Part shown: one piece after another, positions 53,055 through 61,298 of the stretch | Layout: each line of letters begins with the position of its first letter | How positions within the stretch are numbered: position 1 is the first letter of the stretch | Assembly: GCF_019800005.1 (NCBI RefSeq) | Contig: NZ_JABGCL010000003.1 | Span: forward strand, 216,393 to 280,392 | Length of the DNA: 64,000 nucleotides | DNA from: Geminicoccus harenae | GTDB lineage: Bacteria; Pseudomonadota; Alphaproteobacteria; Geminicoccales; Geminicoccaceae | Direction: 5' to 3' | The notes under the pieces: model-generated | Databases searched by the model: none | Told to the model about the DNA's origin: nothing | What the model saw: the letters and a program-made list of their open reading frames with translations, nothing else | Made by a program: the position numbers and the translations under genes

Positions 53055-53833
53055 ATGGTGACGCGGCTGAGGTTCCTCGGGAGCGGCAACGCCTTCACCG
53101 TCGGCGACGGCAACTGGCAGTCCAACATGCTGATCGAGAGCGACGCGGGCCGCCGCCTCCTGGTGGACTGCGGCAGCGACGCGCGGCTGTCCCTGGCCGA
53201 GCAGGGGCTGGGGCGACCGACATCGACGCGGTCTATGTCAGCCATCTGCACAGCGACCATATCGGCGGCCTGGAATGGCTGGGCTTCTCGACCTTCTTCA
53301 ACCCGGCAGCAGGCCGGCCGCGCATGTTCGTCGAGCAGAACCGGGTGTCCCGCCTTTGGGCCAGCAGCCTGAGCGGCAGCATGTCGCGCAGCGGGATGGC
53401 AAAGCTGGAGGACTATTTCGACGTCGAGCCGGTACCGGCCGACGGCGGCTTCGAGTGGGAGGGCCAGCGCTTCGAGCTGACCGGGATGCTCCATGCCATG
53501 GACGGGCCGGTGCCGCTGATCAGCTTCGGCCTGCGCTTCGCGACTGGCCGCGGCTGCTTCCTGATCACCAGCGATACGCGCTTCGAGCCCGAGCGCTACG
53601 GCGCGCTCTATGAATGGGCCGACACCATCTTCCATGATTGCGAGACCACCTATCGCACTGACGGCGTGCCCGCACCGTCGGGCATCCACGCGCATTACGA
53701 GGAACTGAAGACCCTGCCGGCCGCATTGCGCGCCAAGCTCTGGCTCTACCACTACCAGCCGGGCTGGCGGCCCGATGCCGAGACCGACGGCTTTCGCGGC
53801 TTCGTCGCCAAGGGGCAGTGCTTCGAGCTGTGA
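53055..53833 (+). pseudogene. MBL-fold metal hydrolase broken by a single frameshift
   Basis: Two frames together give one family-length protein (about 259 aa). The first reads MVTRLRFLGSGNAFTVGDG and SAGRR-LLVDCGSD-type strands up to LSLAEQGLG; one base is missing near 53207-53214 (in a GGGGCG run). The second continues ATDIDAVYVSHLHSDHIGGL with the metal-binding HxHxDH motif. Later LISFGLRFATGRGCFLITSD, the third metal ligands in HDCETTYR and the HAHYEELKTLP block fit the metallo-beta-lactamase superfamily, RNase Z/PqqB-like branch. Length 779 nt is one short of a whole number of codons. A sequencing error in the G-run or a true pseudogene are both possible. Confidence 0.8.
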
Positions 53834-54230
53834 GGATCGGGCTCGCCGTCGAGCGCGGCCGACCTGGGCAGCGGTGGTGACCTGCGTCGCGCCTTGCGGC
53901 GTGAGCGGATCGGTCAAGGCTGCGACAAGGAAACGTGATCGGAAGTGAAGCCCCCGGTTGCCGGCATCGGTGACAGCCTCTACCCTCCGCCCGGCGGCGC
54001 CGATCGTGCCCGTCTGAAGACGACCCCTGTCGTGTCGAGGCCAATGTAGGATCCGCTACCATAGCGCCCTAGCGTCCGGCGGCTGCAGCTTTCCCGCAGC
54101 CCGAGCGGCCTTGCGTCCGTGGCGCAGGTGAGCCTCCGCGATCCTGTACGACCTGTCGTCCCAACCCTGCAGCATTTCCCGGCGACCCACCGCACCTGGC
54201 GGCGGCGTTGCCGGTTCATCGGATAGATTC
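53834..54230. other. 397-bp gap before the SulP gene, no gene seen
   Basis: No frame here has a convincing start or domain, and I see no terminator-type hairpin with T-run. It presumably carries the promoter for the SulP-Usp unit. Confidence 0.45.
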
Positions 54231-55721
54231 ATGCCTTCTCAGCAGGTTGCCCCCTTGCGCGAACAGTGGTTCGGCAACATCCGCGCGGATGTGCTGGCCG
54301 GCTTGGTCGTGGCCCTGGCCCTCATTCCCGAGGCGATCGCATTCTCGATCATCGCCGGCGTGGACCCCAAGGTCGGCCTCTACGCCTCCTTCTCCATTGC
54401 GGTGATCAGCGCCATTGTCGGCGGCCGGCCGGCCATGATCTCGGCTGCCACCGCCGCCACCGCGGTGCTGATGACCAGCCTGGTGCGCGACCACGGCCTC
54501 CAGTACCTGCTGGCCGCCACCGTGCTCGCGGGGGTCATCCAGGTCCTGGCCGGCGTCTTCCGGCTGAACTACGTGATGCGCTTCGTATCGCGCTCGGTGA
54601 TGACCGGCTTCGTCAACGCGCTGGCGATCCTGATCTTCCTGGCCCAGGTGCCGGAGATGGTGAACGTGCCGCTCCTGACCTACCCGATGATCGCGGCCGG
54701 CCTCGCGATCATCTACCTGTTCCCGCGCCTCACCACGGCGATCCCGTCGCCGCTGATCTGCATCCTGGTGCTCACGGCCGTGGCGCTCGCCTCCGGCATG
54801 GAACTGCGCACGGTCAGCGACATGGGCGCCTTGCCGGACTCCTTCCCGACCTTCTTCGTCCCCGACGTGCCGTTCAACCTCGAGACGCTCCGGATCATCC
54901 TGCCCTATTCGCTGGGCGTGGCGGCGGTAGGCCTGCTCGAATCGCTGATGACCGCGCAGATCGTCGACGACCTGACCGACACCTCGAGCAACAAGCGGCG
55001 CGAGTGCTTCGGCCAGGGCATCGCCAATTTCTGCACGGGCTTCATCGGCGGCATGGCGGGCTGCGCCATGATCGGCCAGTCGGTGATCAACGTGAAGTCG
55101 GGTGGCCGCGGGCGCCTGTCCACCTTCTGCGCCGGGATCTTCCTGCTGTTCCTGATCGTGGTGCTGGGCGACCTGGTGGGGATGATCCCGATGGCGGCGC
55201 TGGTCGCGATCATGATCATGGTCTCGGTCGGCACGTTCAGCTGGCGCTCGCTGCTCAACCTGCGCACCCATCCGCGCAGCTCCAGCATCGTGATGCTGGC
55301 GACCGTGGCCGGCGTGGTCATCACCCATAACCTCGCGATCGGGGTGGTGATCGGCGTGCTGCTGTCCGGGATCTTCTTCACCTGGAAGATCGCCCAGATC
55401 TTCCGTGTCACCTCCGAGCTCTCGCCGGACGGCACCCACCGGACCTATCGGGTGGAAGGGCAGGTTTTCTTCGCCTCGGCCGACGAGTTCGGGGATTCCT
55501 TCGACTTCCGGGAAGCGCTGGAGAAGGTCACCATCGATGTGAGCCGCGCCCATATCTGGGACATCTCCAGCGTGGCGGCGCTCGACCGGGTGATCCTGAA
55601 GTTCCGGCGCGAGGGCGCGGAGGTCGAGGTGGTCGGCCTGAACCAGGCCAGCGAGACCATCGTCGACCGGCTCGGCGAGCACAACAAGCCGGGTGCGCTC
55701 GAACGCCTGGCGAGCCACTGA
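54231..55721 (+). CDS. SulP-family anion transporter with STAS domain
   Basis: Inner-membrane anion transporter (496 aa), about eleven spans. SulP blocks: [20 protein letters not shown] near residue 20, [20 protein letters not shown], the [20 protein letters not shown] segment, and [20 protein letters not shown] near 245 with [20 protein letters not shown]. The C-terminal STAS domain (about 410-490) has [20 protein letters not shown] and [16 protein letters not shown]. The substrate is probably sulfate or bicarbonate. A universal stress protein gene follows after 13 bp. Confidence 0.92.
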   Translation: MPSQQVAPLREQWFGNIRADVLAGLVVALALIPEAIAFSIIAGVDPKVGLYASFSIAVISAIVGGRPAMISAATAATAVLMTSLVRDHGLQYLLAATVLAGVIQVLAGVFRLNYVMRFVSRSVMTGFVNALAILIFLAQVPEMVNVPLLTYPMIAAGLAIIYLFPRLTTAIPSPLICILVLTAVALASGMELRTVSDMGALPDSFPTFFVPDVPFNLETLRIILPYSLGVAAVGLLESLMTAQIVDDLTDTSSNKRRECFGQGIANFCTGFIGGMAGCAMIGQSVINVKSGGRGRLSTFCAGIFLLFLIVVLGDLVGMIPMAALVAIMIMVSVGTFSWRSLLNLRTHPRSSSIVMLATVAGVVITHNLAIGVVIGVLLSGIFFTWKIAQIFRVTSELSPDGTHRTYRVEGQVFFASADEFGDSFDFREALEKVTIDVSRAHIWDISSVAALDRVILKFRREGAEVEVVGLNQASETIVDRLGEHNKPGALERLASH

Positions 55722-55734
55722 AGGGAGGTCAGTC

Positions 55735-56592
55735 ATGCCCAGCAAGATCCTGGCCCTGATCGACGGATCGATCTACGCGCAGAGTGTGTGCGATCTCGCC
55801 GCCTGGGCCGCGAAACGGTCGGGACTGCCGGTGGAGGTGGTCCACATGCTGGGCCGCCGGGACACGTCGAGCACCCCGGCTGACCTCAGTGGCAGCCTGA
55901 ACATCGACGAGAGTGAGACGCTCCTGTCCGAGCTCGCACGGCTGGACGAGCAGAAGGCCAGGCTGGCGCACCAGCGCGGCCGCCTGATCCTCGACGGCGC
56001 CGCAACCCGCCTGCGAGAGGCCGGCGTGCCGGGCGTGACGAGCAAGCTGCGCAACGGCGACCTGATCGAGGCGGTTCAGGAATTGGAGGTGGACGCGGCC
56101 TATGTCGTGATCGGCAAGCGCGGCGAGGCGGCGGATTTCGCCAGGCTCCATCTCGGCTCGAACCTGGAGCGGGTTGCGCGCAGCGCACGCAAGCCGGTCC
56201 TGGTGGCGGCCCGCGCTTTCAAGCCGATCCGGCGGGTGATGATCGCCTTCGACGGCGGGACCAGCGTACGCAAGGCCATTGCCCACATCGCGCATGGTGA
56301 CCATTTCCGAGGGCTGCCCCTGCATCTCCTGATGGCCGGAGCGGACAACCGCGAGAACCAGGACCAGCTCGGTCAGGCGAGCGGCTATCTGCGGAGCGGC
56401 GGCCACGAAGCGACCACCCAGATCCTGCCCGGGGAGCCCGAGACGGTCATCGCCCGTGAGGTCCAGGAGCAGGGCATCGATCTGCTGGTGATGGGCGCCT
56501 ACGGCCACACCCGTCTTCGCAACCTGATCATCGGCAGCACGACCACCGAGATGATCCGGTCCTGCAAGGTCCCGATCCTCCTGTTCCGCTGA
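55735..56592 (+). CDS. Tandem universal stress protein
   Basis: Soluble stress protein (285 aa) with two UspA domains: residues about 1-150 (ILALIDGSIYAQSVCDLAAW; AYVVIGKRGE) and about 160-285 (RRVMIAFDGGTSVRKAIAHI; the ATP-binding motif DLLVMGAYGHTRLRN then LIIGSTTTEMI). Only the second domain keeps the full G-x2-G-x9-GST nucleotide motif. ATG 55735 has GGGAGG upstream; a reading from 55693 would overlap the SulP gene. The SulP-Usp pairing recurs in other bacteria and suggests a regulatory link. Confidence 0.92.
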   Translation: MPSKILALIDGSIYAQSVCDLAAWAAKRSGLPVEVVHMLGRRDTSSTPADLSGSLNIDESETLLSELARLDEQKARLAHQRGRLILDGAATRLREAGVPGVTSKLRNGDLIEAVQELEVDAAYVVIGKRGEAADFARLHLGSNLERVARSARKPVLVAARAFKPIRRVMIAFDGGTSVRKAIAHIAHGDHFRGLPLHLLMAGADNRENQDQLGQASGYLRSGGHEATTQILPGEPETVIAREVQEQGIDLLVMGAYGHTRLRNLIIGSTTTEMIRSCKVPILLFR

Positions 56593-56675
56593 GCTGGGCC
56601 CCGTTCCTGGCCGGCCCCTCGACCAGTATCGCTACCCCGCGTCCGAACCCGGGCAGAAATCAGGAAAGCCTCCAG

Positions 56676-57863
56676 ATGGCGCAGTCGATCAGCCTGTCCT
56701 CCCGTGCGGACCGCGTGGCCAGCGCCGAGCCTCGTCCCGTCCATGGCCGTCTTCTGCCCCTGGACGGTCTGCGCGGCATCGCCGTCTTCCTGGTGATCCT
56801 GTTCCACTGGAAGTACCTGCCGTTCGGCTGGAGCGGCGTCTGGCTGTTCTTCACCCTGTCCGGCTTCTTCATCTTCCGGAACCTGCTGGCGACCCGGCAG
56901 GCCGAGCCGCACATGCCGTTCGGGCTGTTCTACGGCCAGTTCATGGTCCGGCGCTGCCTGCGCCTCCTGCCGCTCTACTACCTGCTGCTCCTGGTCATGA
57001 CAGCCGTGGTGGTGATCCTCCAGCGCTGGGAGCACCTGGCCGTCACCGTGCCAAGCCTGGCCCTGTTCGTGCACAACCTGGTCAAGCCGTTCTCGTCCGT
57101 CCAGCACACGCTCTACTACGACCACTTCTGGAGCCTGGGGGTGGAGATCCACTTCTATCTCCTGGCCCCGTTCCTGCCCTTCTTCCTGGGGCGCAACGCC
57201 CTGCGCAATCTGCTGCTCGCCATCGTGCTGATCAGCCCGATCCTGCGCCAAGCGGCCTTTTGGTACTTCTCGGCCGATCCCGGCCCACTGACGCTGCGCC
57301 CGTCCGGCTTCGTCTACTTCTTCTCCTTCTTCCACTTCGACGCCTTCGCCCTGGGCGGGCTCGCAGCGCTGCACGAGCGCGACCTCCTGCGCCTGGGGCG
57401 GCGCGCCTGGTGGCTCCTGCTGGTGCCGGCCGCCCTGTTCGTCTTCTACTCGCTGGGCGTGGGCCTGCTGTTCCGCGACGTGCCCTATCTCCTGTTCATG
57501 GGTGATCATCTCCAGGCAAGCCTGGGCTACACCCTGCTGATCCTGTGCTGCACCGGGCTGATCTGCGTGGCACTGGTGGATGATGGCCTGCTCGGCCGGG
57601 TCCTGACGCTGCCGCCGCTGCTCCTGCTCGGCAAGATCTCCTACGGCGTCTACCTGATGCACGGTGCGATCCTGCTGGTGACCTTCCAGCTCATCGAGGC
57701 GTGGCTGCCCGGCTATGGCCGCTTCAGCCCGCAGATCCTGGCGGTCTTCGCCGCCTATCTGGCGGTGACGGTGGGGATCTCCTGGCTGTCGTTCAGCCGG
57801 TTCGAGAGCCGCTTCCTGCCCCGGCCGAAGCTGATCTCCGCCCGGGCGCTGGGCGGCGGGTGA
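56676..57863 (+). CDS. Acyltransferase family 3 (OafA-like) membrane protein
   Basis: Integral membrane O-acyltransferase (395 aa), about ten spans, that acetylates or acylates cell-surface glycans. The catalytic block is at the N-terminus: GRLLPLDGLRGIAVFLVILF with H (FHWKYLP) and GVWLFFTLSGFFIFRNLL; RRCLRLLPLYYLLLLVMTAV and YDHFWSLGVEIHFYLLAPFL follow, with LGKISYGVYLMHGAILLV near the C-terminus. No C-terminal SGNH domain. The acceptor is unknown; no glycan cluster flanks it. Confidence 0.92.
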   Translation: MAQSISLSSRADRVASAEPRPVHGRLLPLDGLRGIAVFLVILFHWKYLPFGWSGVWLFFTLSGFFIFRNLLATRQAEPHMPFGLFYGQFMVRRCLRLLPLYYLLLLVMTAVVVILQRWEHLAVTVPSLALFVHNLVKPFSSVQHTLYYDHFWSLGVEIHFYLLAPFLPFFLGRNALRNLLLAIVLISPILRQAAFWYFSADPGPLTLRPSGFVYFFSFFHFDAFALGGLAALHERDLLRLGRRAWWLLLVPAALFVFYSLGVGLLFRDVPYLLFMGDHLQASLGYTLLILCCTGLICVALVDDGLLGRVLTLPPLLLLGKISYGVYLMHGAILLVTFQLIEAWLPGYGRFSPQILAVFAAYLAVTVGISWLSFSRFESRFLPRPKLISARALGGG

Positions 57864-58028
57864 TGCCCGGCCGGCAAAGCTCCGGCGGCACCGGCTAAAT
57901 CGGTGGACGCCGCCGGCCGCAGCCAATAGGTCGAAACCGGCGCCTGTGCGCGGGACGATGTGCAGCCGAAGCCGCCTTCGGCTCGGGCATCGGCCCCGCC
58001 GGACGGTCAGGGCCCGACAGGGGGATCG

Positions 58029-58346
58029 ATGAGCGACCGGGAAGTGGAGCGGCTGGAGCGGCAGCTCCAGCGGATCGAGAAGGAGCTGCCCGTCCGGGCG
58101 GCCAAGACGCTCCGCTGGCTGCGCGAGCCCTCGTCGCGCTGGGTCCGCATCCCCGTAGGCATCCTGGCGATCGTCGGCGGCCTGTTCAGCTTCCTGCCGA
58201 TCCTGGGCATCTGGATGCTGCCGCTGGGCCTCCTGCTCCTGGCCCAGGACATCCCGCCGCTGCGGCGCCCCACCCGGCGGGCGCTGCTCTGGTGCGAGCA
58301 ATGGTGGCTGAAGCGCAAGCGCAAGCGGATGGCAAACGGGGCATGA
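58029..58346 (+). CDS. Conserved small membrane protein of unknown function
   Basis: A 105-aa protein with an N-terminal coiled segment (REVERLERQLQRIEKELPVR), two adjacent hydrophobic segments (PVGILAIVGGLFSFLPILG and IWMLPLGLLLLAQDIPPL) and a basic C-terminus (WWLKRKRKRMANG). ATG 58029 has GGGGGA upstream. The pattern recurs in many alphaproteobacterial proteins of unknown function, some annotated misleadingly as tryptophan synthase beta-like. Convergent with the alpha/beta hydrolase. Confidence 0.7.
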   Translation: MSDREVERLERQLQRIEKELPVRAAKTLRWLREPSSRWVRIPVGILAIVGGLFSFLPILGIWMLPLGLLLLAQDIPPLRRPTRRALLWCEQWWLKRKRKRMANGA

Positions 58347-58369
58347 ACTCGCGGCGGGCTGCGGACCCG

Positions 58370-59125
58370 CTATCTGCCCGGGGCCTCGGCCCTGGCGCGG
58401 CCGATCCCCACCTCGCTCACCCATTTGAGCAGGATCGCGGTGTAGTCCTGCTGGGCGCGCTCGTCGGAGAGGCCGTGATCCGCATCCCGGATCATCCGGT
58501 AGGTCAGGGAGCGCACCTTCTCGCAGGCCGCCATGTAGTTGGTGAACACCGGGTGCGGGACGATGTCGTCGTGCTCCGATTCCACCAGCAGCACGTCGCC
58601 CTCGAACCGAGCGCAGGCGCCGAGCGCCCGGTTCTCGTCCGGGCTGATGATCTGGCGGCGATAGGCGGCAAGGCCATACTTGCGGAGCTGCTGCTTGGGC
58701 AGCGCCCAGTCCTCGTCCCGGTAGAGTGCCGGCACGCGCAATCCCAGCCAGCGGACCGGCCGCAGGTCCGTCAGGATCGCGGCCAGGTAGCCGCCATAGC
58801 TGCTGCCGATCACCGCGATCGCCTGGCGGTCGACGAAGGGCTGCCGGGCCAGCCGGTCATAGGCCGCGATCACGTCCCGCAGATTGTCCTCGCGGGTCAC
58901 CGTCTCCTGGCGCTCCGCCGAGCCGCCATGGCCGCGCAGGTCGAAGGTCAGGCAGATGCAGCCGAGCTCCGCGATCTGCCGGGCGCGCGCCAGATATTGT
59001 TCCTGGGTGCCGCCCCAGCCATGCACGAACAGCACGCCCGGCAACTGCCTGGCCGGCCGTACCAGCGTGCCCACGACCGTCTCGGCGTCGACCTCGAGCG
59101 TGATCGGCTCGTCCCTGGTCGTCAT
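58370..59125 (-). CDS. Alpha/beta hydrolase, dienelactone hydrolase-like
   Basis: Cytoplasmic serine hydrolase (251 aa). Nucleophile elbow IGSSYGGYLAAIL (Ser near residue 109), oxyanion FVHGWGGTQEQYL near 34, acid in LLVESEHDDIVPHP near 203, and catalytic His in DADHGLSD near 228. No signal peptide. Its ATG overlaps the stop of the DUF3182 gene (ATGA), so the two are translated together, and this pair probably acts on the same unknown substrate. Confidence 0.88.
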   Translation of the reverse strand: MTTRDEPITLEVDAETVVGTLVRPARQLPGVLFVHGWGGTQEQYLARARQIAELGCICLTFDLRGHGGSAERQETVTREDNLRDVIAAYDRLARQPFVDRQAIAVIGSSYGGYLAAILTDLRPVRWLGLRVPALYRDEDWALPKQQLRKYGLAAYRRQIISPDENRALGACARFEGDVLLVESEHDDIVPHPVFTNYMAACEKVRSLTYRMIRDADHGLSDERAQQDYTAILLKWVSEVGIGRARAEAPGR

Positions 59126-60249
59126 GCCCGCTCGACCGTCACGTATTTGAGCATCGGCCCGTTCTGGGCGTCGATGCCGTCGAAATACACGACCACACCC
59201 TCGGGCACAGGCGCCGGCCCATAGATCTCGACGGTGCTGGCGCGGATGGAGGGCAGCAGCGGGTCGGCGGCGAACGCCTCCAGGGCCGCGATCTCCGCAC
59301 CGCTCGCACCGCCGATCCGCCAGGACTGCTCAAGCACGCCCGAGCGCCACACACCGGCCGGGTTCTTGCCGAATGCCACGTCGTAGTTGCGCCGGGACGC
59401 CCGCAGCTCCGGCCAAGCCAGATCGGCTGCGCGGTCATAGCGGCAGGCCTGGCTGATCGCGTGGCGAATCGGCGGGGGCAGCGGGAGGTCGCGCAGCCGG
59501 CCGAGCGGGCCCGGCACCAGCCGGAGATCGGAGCCGCCATAGACGGTCTGCCTCAGATGGTCGGTGGTGGTGCGCTGCGTGCCCCAGTAGGAGACGATCT
59601 GGCCGGCCGCCTCGACCTGGCCGACGCTGACCGTCGTGACCTCCTCGAGATTTTCTTCCAGCACCAGCCCCTCCCGGGCGAGCCGGGCCGTGCCGAGCTC
59701 GTCCAGCAGCGCATCGAGCGCCCGCTCGTCCGCCACGACGCGCTGGCCACGCCCGGCCACCCCGTGGACCAGCTTGGCCCGGACCGGGCCGGACTGCCAG
59801 AGCAGGCGGGCGGCGCGCCGGGCATCACCCGGCTCGAACACTGAATAGCCCGCTAGCACCGCATCACCGGCCGCGGCCGCGAAGATCGGCGCCCAGCCAT
59901 CGGGTGCTGCGGCATCCGGCCGGACCAGGCCGTGGCTGATCGCCTTGGTCGCGACGAACTGGCAGGGCACCAGCCCGCCGAACAGATCATGCACCGAACG
60001 GGTGCCGCCTGCTTCCACGAGCGTGTCGCTCGGCACCAGATAGGGGTTGCCCGGGTCGGCCCCGGCGGGGTCGGCAAAGCCGCCATAGACATAGCCATGC
60101 AGGCGGGCCAGGCGCCGCGCGATCTCGGCGTGAGTCGCCGCCTCGTGGCCGCCATGATAATGCCCGGTCCGCCGCGTCTGGTTCAGCACGGTCCGGACGG
60201 TCGGGACGACGGCCGGCTCGGCCGCGTTCGCTTCCGCTGTGTTCAGCAC
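59122..60249 (-). CDS. DUF3182 family protein (ATP-grasp-like)
   Basis: A 375-aa protein of the DUF3182 family, thought to have an ATP-grasp-type fold but without a known product. Family blocks: RRTGHYHGGHEAATHAEIAR near residue 24, YVYGGFADPAGADPGNPYLV, VRAKLVHGVAGRGQRVVADE (loop resembling an ATP-grasp hinge) and REGLVLEENLEEVTTVSVGQ, with RASRRNYDVAFG near 295. GTG 60249 has GGGGA six bases upstream; a longer reading from 60519 would cross the hsp20 terminator. It heads the operon with the alpha/beta hydrolase. Confidence 0.8.
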   Translation of the reverse strand: MLNTAEANAAEPAVVPTVRTVLNQTRRTGHYHGGHEAATHAEIARRLARLHGYVYGGFADPAGADPGNPYLVPSDTLVEAGGTRSVHDLFGGLVPCQFVATKAISHGLVRPDAAAPDGWAPIFAAAAGDAVLAGYSVFEPGDARRAARLLWQSGPVRAKLVHGVAGRGQRVVADERALDALLDELGTARLAREGLVLEENLEEVTTVSVGQVEAAGQIVSYWGTQRTTTDHLRQTVYGGSDLRLVPGPLGRLRDLPLPPPIRHAISQACRYDRAADLAWPELRASRRNYDVAFGKNPAGVWRSGVLEQSWRIGGASGAEIAALEAFAADPLLPSIRASTVEIYGPAPVPEGVVVYFDGIDAQNGPMLKYVTVERA

Positions 60250-60457
60250 GTCGTTCCCCGCGGCTCGGGCCCGGCTGCGACGGTCCGTCGGGATGGGCGC
60301 CGGGACCGTCGTGCCGTCGCTTTCAATGCACGGCGAGGCAGGGGGTTCCCGGGCCTTCGGTGCGGCGTGATCGACCTGCCGGAGCCGGCGGGCGTGCGTG
60401 CGAGCGGCGAGCCGGGCCAGTCGCAGGGAGCCCGGACCAGCGGGATGCGAGAAACAC

Positions 60458-60494
60458 AAAAGGAGCCGGTCGCTGCCCCGACCGGCTCCTTTTT
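60458..60494. terminator. Bidirectional Rho-independent terminator downstream of hsp20
   Basis: A perfect 12-bp stem, AGGAGCCGGTCG (60461-60472) with CGACCGGCTCCT (60479-60490), has a 6-nt loop. T-runs follow on both strands (TTTTT at 60490-60494 on plus; TTTT at 60461-60458 on minus). It lies 71 bases past the hsp20 stop on the minus strand, and separates it from the DUF3182 unit. Confidence 0.88.
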
Positions 60495-60564
60495 CATGCT
60501 TGGCACAGCCGCCGCTCATGCATCGGCGGCTGCGTGGATCGCCTGATCCAGGCGGCGATCCCGA

Positions 60565-61035
60565 TTACGCGGCGGCCTTCTCGGCCTGCTGCTCGATCAC
60601 CTTCGGCTCCGCTGCGGCGCCGATCGAGATCTTCCTGGGCTGCAGGGCCTCGGGCACCTCGCGCTTCAGCTGCACGTCGAGCAGGCCGTTGACCAGGTTG
60701 GCGCTCACCACCTGGACGTGGTCGGCCAGCTGGAAACGATGCTCGAAGGCACGCTGGGCGATGCCGCGATAAAGATACTCCACACCCTGCTCGGGCTTGG
60801 AGATCTGGCCCTTCACGACCAGCTGGTTCTCGTGGACGGTGATGTCGACGTCCTCGGGCCCGAAGCCGGCGACCGCCAGCGTCACCCGATAGGTGTCCTT
60901 GCCGGTCTTGACGATGTTGTAGGGCGGATAGCCCTGCTCGCGGCTAGCCTCGCCGAACGCAGTCTCGAACAGCTTGTCGAACCGGTCAAAACCGACCGAG
61001 GCGCGAAGAAGGGGAGAAAGGTCGAAGTTACGCAT
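60565..61035 (-). CDS. Small heat shock protein, Hsp20 family
   Basis: Alpha-crystallin-type chaperone (156 aa) that holds unfolding proteins. After a short N-terminal arm (LSPLLRASVGFDRFDKLFET), the alpha-crystallin domain covers residues about 35-130: YPPYNIVKTGKDTYRVTLAV, ITVHENQLVVKGQI, EYLYRGIAQRAFEHRFQL, and ANLVNGLLDVQLKREVPEAL, then the RKISIG motif that contacts neighbouring dimers. ATG 61035 has GGAGGA six bases upstream; longer readings enter the 5' leader. A ROSE-like thermometer and a sigma-32-type promoter lie directly upstream. Confidence 0.95.
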   Translation of the reverse strand: MRNFDLSPLLRASVGFDRFDKLFETAFGEASREQGYPPYNIVKTGKDTYRVTLAVAGFGPEDVDITVHENQLVVKGQISKPEQGVEYLYRGIAQRAFEHRFQLADHVQVVSANLVNGLLDVQLKREVPEALQPRKISIGAAAEPKVIEQQAEKAAA

Positions 61036-61139
61036 CAGAAGTCCTCCGTTGAGCGACTTGCCGAAGGCCGACCCGTACCGTCCCGACCGGAACGTCCGGG
61101 CTTCCAGCCTTGCCATCGGACCCGTATCGGCATCCGACG
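61036..61139 (-). promoter_or_regulatory. ROSE-like RNA thermometer in the hsp20 leader
   Basis: The proximal hairpin (61059-61039) pairs AAGUCGCU with AGGACUU around loop CAACGG; the Shine-Dalgarno AGGA is paired with U-C-(G)-C-U, where G is unpaired, as in the UYGCU motif of ROSE elements. The upstream leader can form CCGGA/UCCGG and UCGG/CCGA stems. At about 100 nt the leader has typical ROSE length. Such elements open with heat and expose the ribosome site of alphaproteobacterial hsp20 genes. Confidence 0.7.
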
Positions 61140-61145
61140 ACTGTG

Positions 61146-61173
61146 ATTTGGTAAGTTGGTACCTCGATTCAAG
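61146..61173 (-). promoter_or_regulatory. Sigma-32 (RpoH)-type promoter for hsp20
   Basis: On the minus strand CTTGAA (61173-61168) is followed after 16 bp by CCAAAT (61151-61146), close to the alphaproteobacterial RpoH consensus CTTGAA-N16/17-CCATAT. The transcript would start near 61139 and lead into the ROSE-like leader. Confidence 0.6.
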
Positions 61174-61298
61174 AGGGTCGGTGGGTCTTCCGATGCATTT
61201 TTCGTCGCCCGCGCGCGCTCGCATGAAGGAGGCTGCTCCCCCTGAAAACGAGCCGGTCCAGCGCCCATATGATGCCGATGACATACGGAGTGGAGGTG

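Noticed and set aside
53980..54219. Minus-strand 79-codon frame before the SulP gene
   Set aside because: Arg-rich, no domain and no ribosome site; probably noncoding.
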